The notes: generated by a model not told the origin, from the sequence alone. A stretch of DNA of 64,000 nucleotides from Xanthostigma xanthostigma (GCA_963575645.1 OY754470.1:4720501-4784500); one strand, 5' to 3'; numbered from the stretch's first letter, positions 1 through 11,305 are shown. Program-made: numbers and translations.

Positions 1-640
1 AAGCGGCGTTTTTATGTTTTTTTTATTATATCGAGAGACAATTCAAAAAAAGAGATAATAGATATTTACAGTTTACAGCAAGTAATTTTTTATGATTAAT
101 TAAAAAACCAGAACTGACTTGTGGAAACCGACTTGTAGGGTGTTCTTTCTCATATTTTTTTTCTATGCCTGTCATAAATCTAAGAATACAGAACAAGAGG
201 AGAACTGCACTCTGCAGCTATAATACTCGCCACGAATCTAGAATTTAGATGCGAATGCGGGCTTGCGCTTGTACAGTCTGTTGAAAAACTACAAACTCAA
301 CTCAACAAAACTAAAGTAACAATAACAACTTGACAATCGCGTACTCGACTGTACTTTAAAGTAGGAAAGCGACAAGTGACAAAGGCAACGAGCGATCACG
401 ACCAATCACCGACGAGCGCATGTTCCGTGTAGGTAGCTGAGAGGTGATGGGAGTCTTAACGACCTAAAATGTGCCTTTGCGGCGCTGTTTGTGACTAACT
501 TCTGAACCTTTTAGATCCGTGGCGCGTATTATACCAGCTTTTAAAAAGTGTCTTACACTGTCGATGAGGCTATAAACTTAATATTTGTTTTATAAGCTAT
601 GGAAAGTAATTTTGCAGATATTCTGTTTATATTTTTGTTA
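1..640. other. Single-copy, partly GC-richer stretch
   Basis: No open frame, RNA gene or repeat was recognised. Positions about 181-520 are richer in G+C and CpG than the surroundings, which might mark a regulatory segment, but no specific site could be named. Confidence 0.4.
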
Positions 641-720
641 GAAATTCTTAGAATATCTCGGAAACTCTTCGAACGTCTCGGGAAGTATTCAGAAGTGTTG
701 GGAATTTTTCGAAATTCTTA
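641..720. repeat. Degenerate 10-bp tandem repeat with phased GAA
   Basis: Eight consecutive 10-base units can be lined up, each with GAA at or next to its first position (641, 651, 661, 671, 682, 692, 702, 711), followed in most units by a TC- or TTC-containing half. The period equals about one helical turn. The pattern resembles alternating GAA/TTC heat-shock-element blocks, but spacing is 10 rather than 5 bases throughout, so function is not claimed. Confidence 0.55.
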
Positions 721-1145
721 CTAGTACTTTTTTTCTCGGATAAACAACCCCTCGATAAATTTTTGTATGTATGACAATTAAAAATCAACAGAATTTGCTG
801 CATATTTAAAAACATGACAAAAACAAAATATTCAGATAATTTATTAATATTTTTTTGTCAAATAAAACATTGCATTTCATAATAAAACATCAAAATCATT
901 CTCTATAGTCCATAATGTATAATTGATATTTTATCTTTTATTTATTTTCGTATAAATGGAAAAATTATGTAAACAGAAAATTTACATACATCGCTTAAAA
1001 TAATATCAAAATCTCTGTTTATTTATATGTTGGACGTAAATATTGTTCACCACACACTAATAATTGATATACGAGTCGTAATAAATTCCCTAGGATGACA
1101 TTTAAATATAGAGTCATCGAGAAATAACGGTAATGGCTCAGACAA

Positions 1146-1168
1146 TAGATAGATAGATAGATAGTTTA
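1146..1168. repeat. (ATAG)n microsatellite, 3' tail of a non-LTR relic
   Basis: Six tandem ATAG units. They lie just beyond the stop codon and 3' untranslated part of the minus-strand reverse transcriptase relic at 1275-1420, so on the minus strand they form its simple-repeat tail, as is usual for CR1/Jockey-like elements. Confidence 0.6.
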
Positions 1169-1274
1169 TTCATCATAGCGTCAAAACATAGTTTGAATAT
1201 GACAAGTCACAATATGCAAAATGCAAGAATTAGAACGTAGAAAAAAATAGTAAGAAAGTGCCAATATATACAAC

Positions 1275-1420
1275 TTATGAAGTATAAAAATCGTCTAGTG
1301 AATAAAAACATTGCTCAAATAATTTTTTTTTTAAATACGCTTGAAGCTATTAAAGTCGTTGATGCGTCGAATTGATTCAGACAATTTATTAATCCGCATA
1401 AAGACAAAATTCAGTCTTTA
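1275..1420 (-). pseudogene. C-terminal relic of a non-LTR reverse transcriptase
   Basis: Read on the minus strand, this gives the end of a CR1/Jockey-type ORF2. One frame contains NKLSESIRRINDFNSFK. After a homopolymer slip in the ten-T run at about 1322-1332, another frame gives FEQCFYSLDDF and a stop at 1275-1277. The block of L-P/S-E-S, F-N-x-F-K and C-F-Y-S-L-D-D is the usual end of these polymerases, shared with the relics at 34950 and 39950. The catalytic domain is absent, so this is a 5'-truncated, frameshifted dead copy. The plus-strand open frame at 1457-1729 lies upstream and antisense and is not a gene. The clade (CR1 or Jockey) is inference. Confidence 0.65.
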
Positions 1421-1828
1421 GTAATAGTTAACGAGCCAGCGACAATAATTGTCGATGTGTTTGCAACGTCCAAAGAAGCGGCTGTAGATAGCATCATAAC
1501 TCCCCTCTACAATTATTTCCTCTGGCTTTTCTCTCCAAACCTGCGGCGGATCGCGCTAGAGCGCGTTCTAATCGATTTAAGATTGATATTCATAACCAGT
1601 GTTCGCGATATCAGAAAATCATCTTATACCATTGAGGAGGGTCCAATAATCATGAAAATCATATTTTCTGACAATTTCTCCCGATCAAAAACTTACGCGA
1701 GATCGCCGAAAATTCACAATCCCAATTAATTGTGTGGTCCTGTTCGAATTTGTGTTTAGTTACGACATTATGTTTATCAGGGAGTATATTTATAGTTGTG
1801 TTGGTGTTCTCTTAAAGCTCTTTTAGTT

Positions 1829-1888
1829 TAACCAATATAGTTCTTTTCATAATAATTTTGAAAATTGTGAAAAGAGCTATATTGGTTA
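1829..1888. repeat. Isolated 60-nt hairpin, pre-miRNA-sized
   Basis: Arms 1829-1849 and 1868-1888 pair over 21 positions with one mismatch, leaving an 18-base loop. Size and shape resemble a pre-miRNA hairpin, but no known miRNA seed was recognised and it may equally be a worn inverted-repeat element. Confidence 0.5.
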
Positions 1889-1889
1889 G

Positions 1890-2602
1890 TTAATATTTGG
1901 TTTTAATTTTAAGAAAAAATTTTTTATTTTAATTGCTAATTTCTAATTTTATTTTTGTTTCAGGTAAGAACTTCTGAAGTATTTTTGCAATCATACTGTA
2001 AGTTATTTGTTCTATATTTTCTTTTTGCGAAAAATTTGTGAATTGTATTTATATCGGAAAACCGGATCTTTACTGTACTTAATTTCGTAGTTAGGTATAG
2101 GTTTACTTTGTAATTTCTCGTTTTTCTTTTTAATTAAAAATGTCAGTAAAACGACTTCCATATAAATAAAAGTACATTTTCAAGTACGAAACAAATTTCC
2201 GTGTCATTAATTAAGAATGATAAGATCGCCATAAATAAATAATTTGAAATCCTTAAATCCGATTATGAAGCAAACAGTACGTACGGCGCTGCTGTCTTAT
2301 AGAATTGATATAATTTATTGTGCGGGAACAAAAAACACAAAATGCAGGTTAATAAATTTATGGTAAGTAGAATCTCTGCTGTATCGACATTCATTATATT
2401 TGCTCTTCCGGTGCAATGATAAATAGATAAGGCAGCTTATTGTTTATTGTCAGCGTTTAAGGACCTACATTTGCTGCTCTAGCGAATTTATATATAATAT
2501 AAATGGTAAAACATTTATAATTAATTACACGAACAAGGAAATTTTTAAAATGTATGTATGTGGTCAAAATTCAAAATGGGTAATTTGATTTTTAAATCAA
2601 TT
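1890..2602. other. Nothing recognised
   Basis: AT-rich sequence without open frame, repeat or RNA gene that could be supported. Confidence 0.4.
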
Positions 2603-2808
2603 CGGAACCCAAAGGAATGGTAAGACCTCTGGTGAGAAATGCGCCAAACTGTCCTAAGGGGAGTTTTTGACAGGTGAACATAGATTTAGAAAAGCATGAT
2701 GGAGGCTAACCTCCATCATGCTTTTCTAAATCAATGCTTATCTTATGCCTCCATGAAAAACCCCCCTTAGGACAGTTCAGCGCATTTCTCACCATTCCTT
2801 CGGATTCC
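2603..2808. mobile_element. 206-bp foldback MITE-like unit
   Basis: The two halves are inverted copies: the left end GGAACCCAAAGGAATGG answers the right end CCATTCCTTCGGATTCC. A shared block around TGTCCTAAGGGG lies further in. The left arm carries about 12 extra bases. The centre is a perfect palindrome of 23-bp arms (2683-2705 and 2710-2732) around CTAA. No target duplication is clear. A non-autonomous foldback or MITE is the natural reading. Confidence 0.7.
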
Positions 2809-3906
2809 AAATAACTTAAATGTAGGTAAATTGCATCTTGTCGCTCTCCTACGTTTTACTAAGTTGCGACCGTCATCCCCACTCCTATAACTAGTTCCCT
2901 CAACGTCGAACATCCAGGTTGAGGAATTGACGAAACAGCGGTAAAGGTTCTTTTTAGTGCTCCGTGCAAAATTCGGTAATAAACTGTATCATCATTTCCA
3001 AGATACCAATAGTGTCATTGTGAAATTGTAGAAGCCTATATATATAGCTCAGAACCGGAGCTTGTTATGTGTTGACGAGCGCCATGCATTATGCATTAAG
3101 ATCAATGAAAATCCATTTACTTTATCCGTAATTACTTCAATTTCCAATAACTTATACAGTTATGAATGACATCTGCTGTATACAAGTTGTTGGGTAATAC
3201 TGTCATAAAATAAAATCAATCCACCAATTTGAAAAGCATCACCCACGCACTAAATTTTGAACGAATAATGTAAATCATCTTTTTCGTTCTTATACTCCTC
3301 TTAATTTCAAAACAAAAATCAAAAAAATATATATTTACCATTAGGAAGATAATTTGTGGATCGCTTTCAATTCGATAGACCAGTGGGCGTTGCGCAAAAA
3401 ATCTAGTCAGCCAATCACAGGCTGGATATTATCTACGTCATTTCGGTAGCGGCGTAATTGTATGTTTAAAATTCCATCGTAAGACTTCTGGAAAATTTTT
3501 ATCTCTGAACTAAATAAAGGTAACTAACTGAATATTAGCACAATTCAATTGTTTCAGTTAAAAATATATTTTTGGAGGGGGGACATAGTTTACTAAAATG
3601 TTATTCTAAAAATGTTTTTTTGAAGTGAAACTTTTTTAACATTGTACATGTTTTCTGTACTGTTAAAAAAATGATTTAACATTGAGGAAATATTAGATAA
3701 TTAAATAGAGTCCCCTTGGATAACGCACCAAAGAAGCGAGTCCATTTAACTTCCCCCATGAGCTTATGGATGTGGTTCACACGTTTTTTTTGTCTCTATG
3801 TAGGATCAATTATTGTTTTTCTTTGGATATGTAGGTCCAGTTTAATGTTCTACGGATCCACATAATAAAAAATTGAACAACATATACGAAAAATGTACTA
3901 ATATCA
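2809..3906. other. Nothing recognised
   Basis: About 1.1 kb of AT-rich sequence without supported genes or repeats. Confidence 0.4.
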
Positions 3907-3914
3907 TTGCCAAA

Positions 3915-4161
3915 CAAGGGCGTAGATATATTTTTCTGAGAGGGGAGGTAAAACAATAAAAAGAACGTTTTTAGTAACTTAATTTAAAAAACTTTGTCTT
4001 GTGTAGGTTTGAAAAGCAAAACAAATAACTTTTAATAAGTGAATGCATTCCTATAGACATAGAAAATTCACGTAATACTGCGGTACATTTTCTCTAATAC
4101 CCTAATTATTATAGTCCTGGGGAGGAAATTACCCCCTGTACTCCCCATATCTACGTCCTTG
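3915..4161. mobile_element. hAT-type MITE with perfect 8-bp TSD
   Basis: The ends are a 15-bp inverted repeat starting CAAGGGCGTAGATAT and ending with its complement at 4147-4161. Exact 8-bp direct repeats TTGCCAAA flank it at 3907-3914 and 4162-4169. An 8-bp duplication and CA(A/G)GGGCG-like ends are characteristic of the hAT superfamily. At 247 bp it has no coding capacity and must have been moved by a transposase made elsewhere. Purine- and pyrimidine-rich runs near both ends resemble the G/C-tract repeats at 30640 and 54862, which may be relatives. Confidence 0.8.
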
Positions 4162-4169
4162 TTGCCAAA

Positions 4170-4620
4170 CCAATATGAATCAGTCAATTTAGATTTTAGA
4201 TTTTTTTTAGCAGTGCATTGTGCAACTCATGCACTCGTGTCCCCGTATGAAAAAGTGGATAATTTTTGTAGTAACACACGATATTATATATTTTGAACGA
4301 GTTATTACATCTCAATAAAGTTAACAATGTATATCTACTGTCTAGTGAGCTGTGGAGTTATAATAGAGAAGTTTTTATGTACTGCTTGGACATTTTTGTT
4401 GCAATAAAATTGTTACTTGAAATACTTTTTGTGCCGAAACTTCTTTATTACTCTAAGATTTCACAAACTTACAGAATACATACATCATAAAAATAAGTCA
4501 ACTCGGATATAAATTGTCTATATCGATGCTGCAGTGTTTCAGAAAAACGTTGTTCCCAATTGAAAAACTCTAAAATGATTGCATACAGTTTTGTTTTGTC
4601 TTTGTAGATTTTTTTACATT
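4170..4620. other. Nothing recognised
   Basis: AT-rich spacer. The 65-codon open frame at 4293-4490 has no recognisable motif and is treated as chance. Confidence 0.4.
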
Positions 4621-5091
4621 TTACCATTCAAACCCAGAAGTGGGGAATGGTACTAGATTAGGTTAAAATTCACTTTTAAAAAATTTTATAATATTTTTTC
4701 GTTTTGAGGTCTCCCGAATCTAAAAAAGCATATTTTTAGAAAAACTCTGTGCGTCTGTTTGTCTAAACGGATTGAAACTAAATTTTGGGAGGATGTTTGG
4801 TATGCAAATATGAAGAGCCCTGTTGTTTTTGGTAAAAATCGACGCATGCGCAGAAGAGATAGATGCTATATGCTTATATAATAATCGATACTTTTCATAA
4901 CGGCTTGTTATTCTATTTATTTTTTCAAGAAAGTTTGTTGAAACATTTTTTCTAAACTTTTATAGTTTCGGAAATATTTTGAAAATAAAAAAATCGGTTT
5001 TTCTTTTGTTTTGTATCCGTGTCACCTCACGCGATACCAGAAATTTTCTTTTCTTTATTATACTATATCAAATGCCAATATTTCTGTCTGA
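4621..5091 (-). mobile_element. Repeat family A, truncated copy
   Basis: Matches 8146-8761 and 57824-58457 in inverted orientation. It begins at the terminal motif TACCATTC followed by a TGGGGAATGGTA block, then runs through the conserved GAAGAGCCCT and CGCATGCGCAGAAGAG segments to the GTCACCTCACGCGATA segment, and lacks the far end. No coding capacity is seen. Confidence 0.7.
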
Positions 5092-5158
5092 TTGTCCGCA
5101 ACGATCGTCGAGAGAGAAAATGATTTGTGCCGAGTGAAAAATCAGTGCAATTATAATT

Positions 5159-5727
5159 TACTAGCGGTCCCGTCCGGTTTCACCCGGGTGTAAAAGAACG
5201 AATGGGGAAGGGAGGAACATGAGTACACACATTCATCTTAGTTTACCGAAATGAATGTTGTGTCTAAATTTCATGATGATCGGAGTTACCGTTCAAAAGT
5301 TTTTGTCGATAAAAAGCAGTATTTATACTTTTTTTAACTAATAATTTTTTTTTTTTAATTAAATAAAATTTAAATGTAAGCCTTAGAAGAAAGCAATGTG
5401 GAAAATTAAAAAAAAAAAATAAAAATATATTCGCCCAACGTAGGGCTTGAACCTACGACCCTGATATTGACAACGCTAATATGAGTACCTATATTTAGTT
5501 AGTGCATTTCACCTGAATAGAAGCTTATTTTTGAGATACATTTTGCAACATTTTTCATTAATGCTCCGCTCCTAATGGTCGTAGCCTAATTTTATATAGC
5601 CTATAGCCTTCCTCGATAAATGGGCTATCAGCAAAATTTTTTTGTTCAATTTGAACCAGTAGTTCCTGAGATTAGCGCGTTCAAACAAACAACTAAACTC
5701 TTCAGCTTTATATATTAGTATATAGAT
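5159..5727 (-). mobile_element. tRNA-Lys-like composite repeat, copy 1
   Basis: The inverted counterpart of 45744-46346. On the minus strand it runs from an AAGCTGAAGAG segment through a tRNA-like block (about 5431-5505, B box GGTTCAAGCC) to a terminus reading ACACCCGGGTGAAACCGG next to GCTAG. The tRNA-like block sits inside the unit rather than at its 5' end. The paired copies show that the whole arrangement moved together. Non-autonomous, no open frame. Confidence 0.65.
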
Positions 5728-6299
5728 TTCTATACAAAGTATATCCTCAAAACACTCTGTATTATAGGAACTGTATATCAATTAGATAGAAACTGCAGGT
5801 ATCTATACTTTTCCTTACTTGAATCACTTTTCGTACTAAAAATAGAAACAAAGTAAAAGCTATTATATTTCAAATTACGACCGTATCATTACTATATTGT
5901 CATTTATATTGGCGCGTCTCTGAAAAACAAACTGTATCTGTATGGCTATGCAATAGCCAAGCATAAAAACAATACGATAGTCGATAGATAGAATTAAATC
6001 TACAATAGTAAAAAAAAACACTGGTCATGCAATATTGTGCTACGTACATTGTTATGTGGTATTGTCTCGTATTATGTAAACTGATATTTTCAGGCCAATT
6101 GCGTATTCGCAGATCAAATGTAAATTGTTTTTCATCTCTTGAGAGAATTCTTTCTGGAATGAAAGTAAGCGAAAGTGGCGCCATCCTACGCGACGATTCT
6201 AAACTATATTTGACATTTCGCCTTACCTACAATATTCATTTATCTGTTTCAGTATTTAAAGTTGTTCTTTCAAAAAGTACTGTTTGTTACTCGGGCAGA
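5728..6299. other. Nothing recognised
   Basis: Overlapping open frames on both strands at 5900-6356 carry no known domain and are judged chance. Confidence 0.4.
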
Positions 6300-6600
6300 A
6301 AATTGACGTTTACGACTCGCGTGATAGGCCACCCTCGCTTCGCTCGGCGACGATAAGGTCGCAAATTGATCGCAAATGCCAACTTTCTGCCATTTTTAAA
6401 ACAAAATTATGTTATCAATCCAACACCTGTATCGAATTATGCACACCTTTGTGTTTTCTGAAATTTTATAAATCCAGTCCTGTCTGTCTGATTTTATTAA
6501 AATTTTAGTTGCACATTTTAATCCTCACCAAATAGTTTAATTCAGATTTTGAAAGAAATAGTCAAATTTTTTCGATGTTTTCGTGCCCGACTCAAATTAA
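6300..6600 (+). repeat. Interspersed repeat, probable non-LTR 3' region
   Basis: Starts near a CTTCGCTCGG segment and continues with a block resembling 44880-45120 (AATCCAGTCCTGTC against AAGTCCGGTCCTGTC, followed in both by TGATTTTATT- and TTTTAG-like pieces). Two diverged copies in the same orientation indicate an old family. Assignment to an RTE-like 3' untranslated region is inference. Confidence 0.45.
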
Positions 6601-7129
6601 AAATTAAAACGAATTAATTAATGACTAATATTGACACAAAAATATTTCGATACTATGCTACTCATAAATTTGTACGTCCATCCCTATAAAAAACTTCAGT
6701 ATGTATTTTGGAAAAAGTAAGAATATTTTTGAAATACAGAATTAGATGATAATTTAAACAAAATATAAAAAAAAATTTATTCACATATTCGCCTCTCTTT
6801 CTATCGGAAAATGAATGTTGAAGTCCTGTTAGTTATTGGAATGGAATATCTATAAACTGGAAACTCCAAACAGATAATTTTCCTCAAGAGAGTACGATAT
6901 TCTGCACCGTAGAAAAACGTGGAAAAACAACAAAAGTGAGAATATCATTTACTTTAAAAAGAAAGTTACGCGTCGTTCTCAATAGAAAAGGTATTACTAA
7001 TAGGAAAGCTTCCCTATAAATAGTTATAACTAAAATAATATACCTTTGGTATCAGGTATATTATTTTAGTTATACATTTTTTTAAGAAAATATTGAAAAA
7101 ATAAAAAATTGCAATAAACAATTTATAAA
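6601..7129. repeat. Spacer with a 20-bp-stem hairpin
   Basis: Arms 7025-7044 and 7055-7074 are perfect complements around a 10-base loop. They are AT-only apart from CC/GG at the loop. The rest of the stretch holds nothing recognisable. Confidence 0.55.
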
Positions 7130-7435
7130 AACTTTTATAACGTGAAAAAGGGCTCAGTGAAGCAAAAAATTTATAGGTCAATTATTTAAACATTTTTTGT
7201 TATTTTAAATGGAGACGGTTTTTTGAAAAAAAAATTTAGTGAACAATAGCCTCACTTTTTTAAAAATAAATTTAAAAATGTTTTTTCAACGGAACTTTAA
7301 TATTCAAATTTTTAAATTGTATTTAATACTATAAAAAAATTATTATGTGTTGTACTCTATAAACGCCTTCTTTTTGCTCGAGCTATAACGGCCTATTTTC
7401 CACGTTAAATTAAAACTAAAGTATAAATATTTCCG
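7130..7435 (+). repeat. Interspersed repeat family D, copy 1
   Basis: Matches 22395-22725 in the same orientation: GAAAAAGGGCTC near the start, CAATTATTTAAACATTTTTT, GACGGTTTTT, ACTATAAAAAAATTATT, then CTCGAGCT followed by TAACGGCC and ACGTTAAATTAAAACT. No inverted ends and no open frame were seen. Superfamily unknown. Confidence 0.65.
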
Positions 7436-8145
7436 CTATCCCTTATAGTTTGTGAGTAATTGCCAAAAATCTGAGGGACTTTTATTTTTCGTTTTTTGTT
7501 AACAACCAAATGAAGTTTTTTTTTGTCTGCGCAAAAAATTAAAAAAAAAGTCTTTTTCGGAATGTTTTTCCGAATCGAATAAGCTATTGCTCATATTTTT
7601 TGAAGACTTGGAATTATTTTTCGCACATAATATCTCACCTCCCGACTAGGCGAAATGTTTCGTTTGTGAACGAGCAATCTGGAACAGTTCACGCCGTACA
7701 ATGAAATGATGGTGTTTAAATTTGCATATAGAATATCAATTGGACGCATCAAATTATACTCTTATTTTATTTTATATATATTTTTGTTCTATATTCTTCC
7801 GTTTCGAGCGGGCAGCCGATTGGTGCATTAGCATACCCAATATCTTACAAAGCAGCTATATGTATTCATTTCATTGTTATTCTACTTGACTTCAAAGAGC
7901 ATAGTAATTTGTTTGAATCCAAAGCTCAGGTCAAGTCGCCTCTGGAAATTTATAAGGCATGTATTGTGTTCACAAAAAAAAAATAACAACAGTTAATCGA
8001 TTTTCAACGTTACCGTATTTTTTTGATCAGAAGTTTTGACAAAAATAGTTTTTGAAACAATTGAATCGATTTGAAAAAATCAATCAAAATGTCAAAATAA
8101 CTATCCCATTTCAAATTCAAAAATTACAGCCAATTGGGTGACGGG
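7436..8145. other. Nothing recognised
   Basis: AT-rich spacer with no supported gene. The last part approaches the left end of family A. Confidence 0.4.
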
Positions 8146-8761
8146 ACCACTCCAACTTCAAAATTGTTGACATTTGATTATAATAAAGAAAATAAAATTT
8201 CTGATATCGCGTGAGGTGACGCGGGTAATGGCTAGTATTCAATATGATATTAACTATTCGTTGCCATGGTTACCTACATAATATGTTCTACGTCATGTAA
8301 AAATAGTTTATTTCTGGCAGATCCATAAAACTAAAGAGCGGCTGATTTTTTTTTATTTTCAAAATAATTTCGAATCTATAAAGTTAAGAAAAAAATTTTT
8401 TTAACAAAACTTTCTTAAAAAAATAAATAGAATAATAAGCCGTTATGAAAAGTATACCATTATTATATAAAAAATACCGTTTTAGCATATATCTCTTCTG
8501 CGAATGCGCCGATTTTCCCCAAAAACTATAGGGCTCTTCATATTTGCATACCAAACATCCTCCCAAAATTTGGTTTCAATCCGCTCATCCGTTTGACCTG
8601 TATCGTGTTCACAGACTAACAGACGCACAGAGTTTTTTTAAAAATATGTTTTTTGGATTCGGGGGACCTCAAAACGGAAATATATTGTAAAATTTTTGAG
8701 AAGTGATTTCTGACCTAAACTAGTAGGTACTTACCATTCCCCACTTGTGGGTTGGAATGGT
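8146..8761 (+). mobile_element. Repeat family A, full-length-looking copy
   Basis: The left terminus ACCACTCCAAC and right terminus GTTGGAATGGT form a short imperfect inverted repeat, and the same ends recur in the copy at 57824-58457. Internal landmarks are CGCGTGAGGTGACGCGGGT, a run of TTTTTTTAACAAAACTT, the GCGCCGATTTTCCCCAAAAA block and CAGACGCACAGAG. About 616 bp with no coding capacity. At least five copies or fragments occur in the window. Reading it as a DNA-transposon derivative is inference. Confidence 0.65.
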
Positions 8762-8770
8762 AAAATATTA

Positions 8771-8863
8771 ATGGATTATTTCTTCTTCCCATTTAACGAC
8801 AACTCTCAATATTATAATGCCACAAAATGCACAGTTCCTTGACGCTATATAGAGTTCACACTG
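8771..8863. mobile_element. Solo pogo/Tigger-like terminus
   Basis: About 93 bp match the left end of the pogo element at 9826 in inverted orientation (TTTAACGACAACTCTCAATA against its complement) and finish in CACACTG followed by TA. It is the end of another copy, abutting family A, with the rest missing. Confidence 0.6.
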
Positions 8864-9412
8864 TATTACATTTTCGTTGTCTCAAGAACTACTGAACCGA
8901 CTTTAAAGACACTTTTACGATATGCTAAACGTAAACGAAATTTTTAGTCGGCATTAATTAACTTTATCCGTTTGTTTATAATTAGGCTTGTATGGCATCA
9001 GTGTAAATATATATTTGGACAAAAGTTCGTCTGCAGCACATTTGATGCGGTTTATGTGGTCAAGTGATTAAAGCGGCTAACCATGTTCATACAACAATAT
9101 TCAACACTGGTAACTGTCATTGGTGCAATTTCATTATTTAGCTGCATGGTTGAAAACTAGGCCATTCCGAACAGTTGAATGGCATAATGACCGGCTCTCG
9201 TCTTTTAACTTAATATTGTTAATTTGATATTTTATGCGACCGACAACAAATCATTCTGTGGATTCATATTTCACAACCGGTTATTATAATGTTCTCCTTA
9301 ATTTTATAATATAACATTCAACTTGTACAGCGCGTTCCAGTTATCTGGGCAACCAGAGGCAGATATGGGCTCAACTGTTCCGACCCGGGAACATAACTGT
9401 GTCCACTGCGAA

Positions 9413-9480
9413 CCAGTGCCAGATTAATCATTAGGCAGAGTAAGCAACTGCCTAGGGGCCCGTGCCCACAACAAGAAAAC
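9413..9480 (+). mobile_element. hAT-like terminus fragment
   Basis: CAGTGCCAGATTAATC followed by GGCAGAGTAAGCAACTGCC and GGGGCCCG is the kind of left end seen in hAT elements. No matching right end was found, so this is a fragment or an orphan end. Confidence 0.45.
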
Positions 9481-9825
9481 AAACTTTTCATTGAACGAAA
9501 ATTTTATTTGAAAATTTGTATGAAATTTCCCAACAACAATATTATTTTCTTTCGTTGTTTGTTGTAATTTATTGCATTTAACAAGATAAAATTTATAATA
9601 ACTACGTCACGTCTCATTTCTTTTTCCTGACCCATCAAAAAACCTGGATCATCAATTATCTATAACCTATTCATTAAGACCATTTCAATAAAGCTAACGA
9701 GTCAGGTAAGGAGATGCTGCAGCATCTAGTCAAAGTAATCATGTTGTTACAATATCACATAAGACATTGAAGGTAACGGGATGCCTGGAGCCAATCATCA
9801 CATCCCTTCATCAACTGTGAACATA

Positions 9826-10363
9826 CAGTATAAACTTTTTATAGTGACACTCAAGAGACTGTGCACTTTGTGGCGTTATTGAGAGTTGTTGTTAAATGGA
9901 GAGAAGAAATAATACATATTGTCGATACGGTCAACCGACTGAATCCAAAGCGTCTTCCAACATCACTTATCTTTTCTCCCGCCTCTATTGCGCGTATTGA
10001 TTAAAACTTTTTCATCAATACACAAAGATTTTCTTTTACTCGCCATGTTCATAGTTTGCAAGTTTGTGGGCAACTAAGAATATGATAAATTATCGATGAG
10101 CAGCTGAGCTAAACACATGAAAGATAATCCCAGCAAAGAAAAGAACGAATTTCTTAGAATGTTCGATACGCATGATGCCGATAACAAGCAAGTACTGTTT
10201 ATTGCTTAATGATGACGTATTGTTGTCATTATTTAGAGTGGATGTGTCGTTATTTAGAGTGTATCATTGTATGAGCAACAAGGTAAACCAAATAGAGTAA
10301 AGTATTTCGACGTTTTAAGGTGTTTGTCGTTATATCGAGTGACGTTAAATGGGGTTTACACTG
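9826..10363 (-). mobile_element. Internally deleted pogo/Tigger element
   Basis: 538 bp with CAG termini. The left end is CAGTATAAAC with TATAGTGACACTC inside. The right end, read on the minus strand, is CAGTGTAAACCCC with AACGTCACTCGATATAACG inside. TA flanks the left side and CA (one change from TA) the right, as expected for the TA-targeting Tc1/mariner-pogo group. The minus strand begins at 10363, runs through an untranslated leader and reaches the transposase start at 10046. After about 45 codons the sequence jumps to the terminal region, so most of the transposase is deleted. Confidence 0.75.
9911..10046 (-). pseudogene. N-terminus of a pogo/Tigger transposase
   Basis: From ATG at 10046 the minus strand reads MASKRKSLCIDEKVLIN. 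A one-base frame change follows, and then RAIEAGEKISDVGRRFG with a further FSRLTVSTI segment. Basic start, an acidic helix, then a helix-turn-helix with S-x-V-G-R-R-F-G and S-x-x-T-V-S-T-I is the first DNA-binding (psq/CENP-B type) domain of pogo and Tigger transposases. Only this domain remains, broken by one frameshift and cut off by the internal deletion near 9911. There is no DDE catalytic domain, so it cannot work as a transposase. It lies inside the element whose TIRs are at 9826 and 10363, which confirms the assignment. Confidence 0.75.
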
Positions 10364-10758
10364 CATATTTATATTTGACTAATCCTTATCCTTTTTTGGA
10401 GCAGTTTTGAGAAAATAAATATCTTATTATTTTGTAGAAAAACATTGCAAAGAATTCCACATGAGCGTTTTTGCGTTTTGACCCCAGATTTAAACGCCAT
10501 TTAACAGACTATAAGTTCAGCTTTATTAAAGGCAAAGTTGCTTGACATTATTACACATTCAATATTTTGTTAGTAGTTTGAACAATAAATAATAAACACA
10601 CTTCGGTTTAAGTGGCTGTTTGTACAAACTTTTTATACACTTGTAAAGAGAAGTAATTAATATGTAATATATGATGCAGTTAAAGTTTAACACGGTGGGA
10701 CATTACAAAAAACTGTGGAATGAAAACTTACCTTATTCAAATTTAAATAATAGCTGGT
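10364..10758. other. Nothing recognised
   Basis: AT-rich spacer between two DNA elements. Confidence 0.4.
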
Positions 10759-10766
10759 ATTTTCTC

Positions 10767-11297
10767 TAGTGATGTGCCGGATCGTTAAAAATGTATATCC
10801 GCGGATACGGATCTGAATACGGATTTTTGGTTTCAAGATCCGCGGATACGGATACGGATCTTAACTTTCTTAGAGTACGCGGCGGTAAATATTGCACATC
10901 GACCTTTGGAAAGAGACTATCTGTTATGGGGAAAAGTTATTGACTTCTTTAAGAGTTAACTCTCATAACAGATTGTCTCTTTCCAAAGATCGATGTGCAA
11001 TATCTCATTATAAAAATCGTTAATTTAGTACCTTTGAGTTATGTACTATTAGTATGGTACTCACTACGATAAATGTTTGCAATATAAAGGTGCCTAATAC
11101 GATTTAAAAAAATAAAAAATAATCTGAATGGAATTTAACAGTTTTTCATTATTACCTAATCACCTATATATATATAAAATGTCATCTATGAATTGAAAAT
11201 TAATTAGGTAAAAGATCCGCCAAAAACTAACGGATACGGATCTTTCTTCTCCCTCTGATATCCGCGGATACGGATACGGATATCCGGCACATCACTA
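10767..11297. mobile_element. hAT-type element, 531 bp, with TSD
   Basis: A 16-bp TIR TAGTGATGTGCCGGAT at 10767-10782 is answered exactly at 11282-11297. Flanks ATTTTCTC (10759-10766) and ATTTTCTT (11298-11305) agree at 7 of 8 positions, the hAT target size. Next to both ends are repeated GCGGATACGGAT blocks, likely transposase-binding subterminal repeats. A nested inverted repeat (about 10888-11012, arms with AAAGAGAC and TTGCACATCGA) sits inside. No open frame, so non-autonomous. Confidence 0.8.
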
Positions 11298-11305
11298 ATT
11301 TTCTT

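Noticed and set aside
1457-1729. 90-codon open frame on the plus strand
   Set aside because: It is next to and antisense to a degenerate reverse transcriptase relic, with no recognisable domain.
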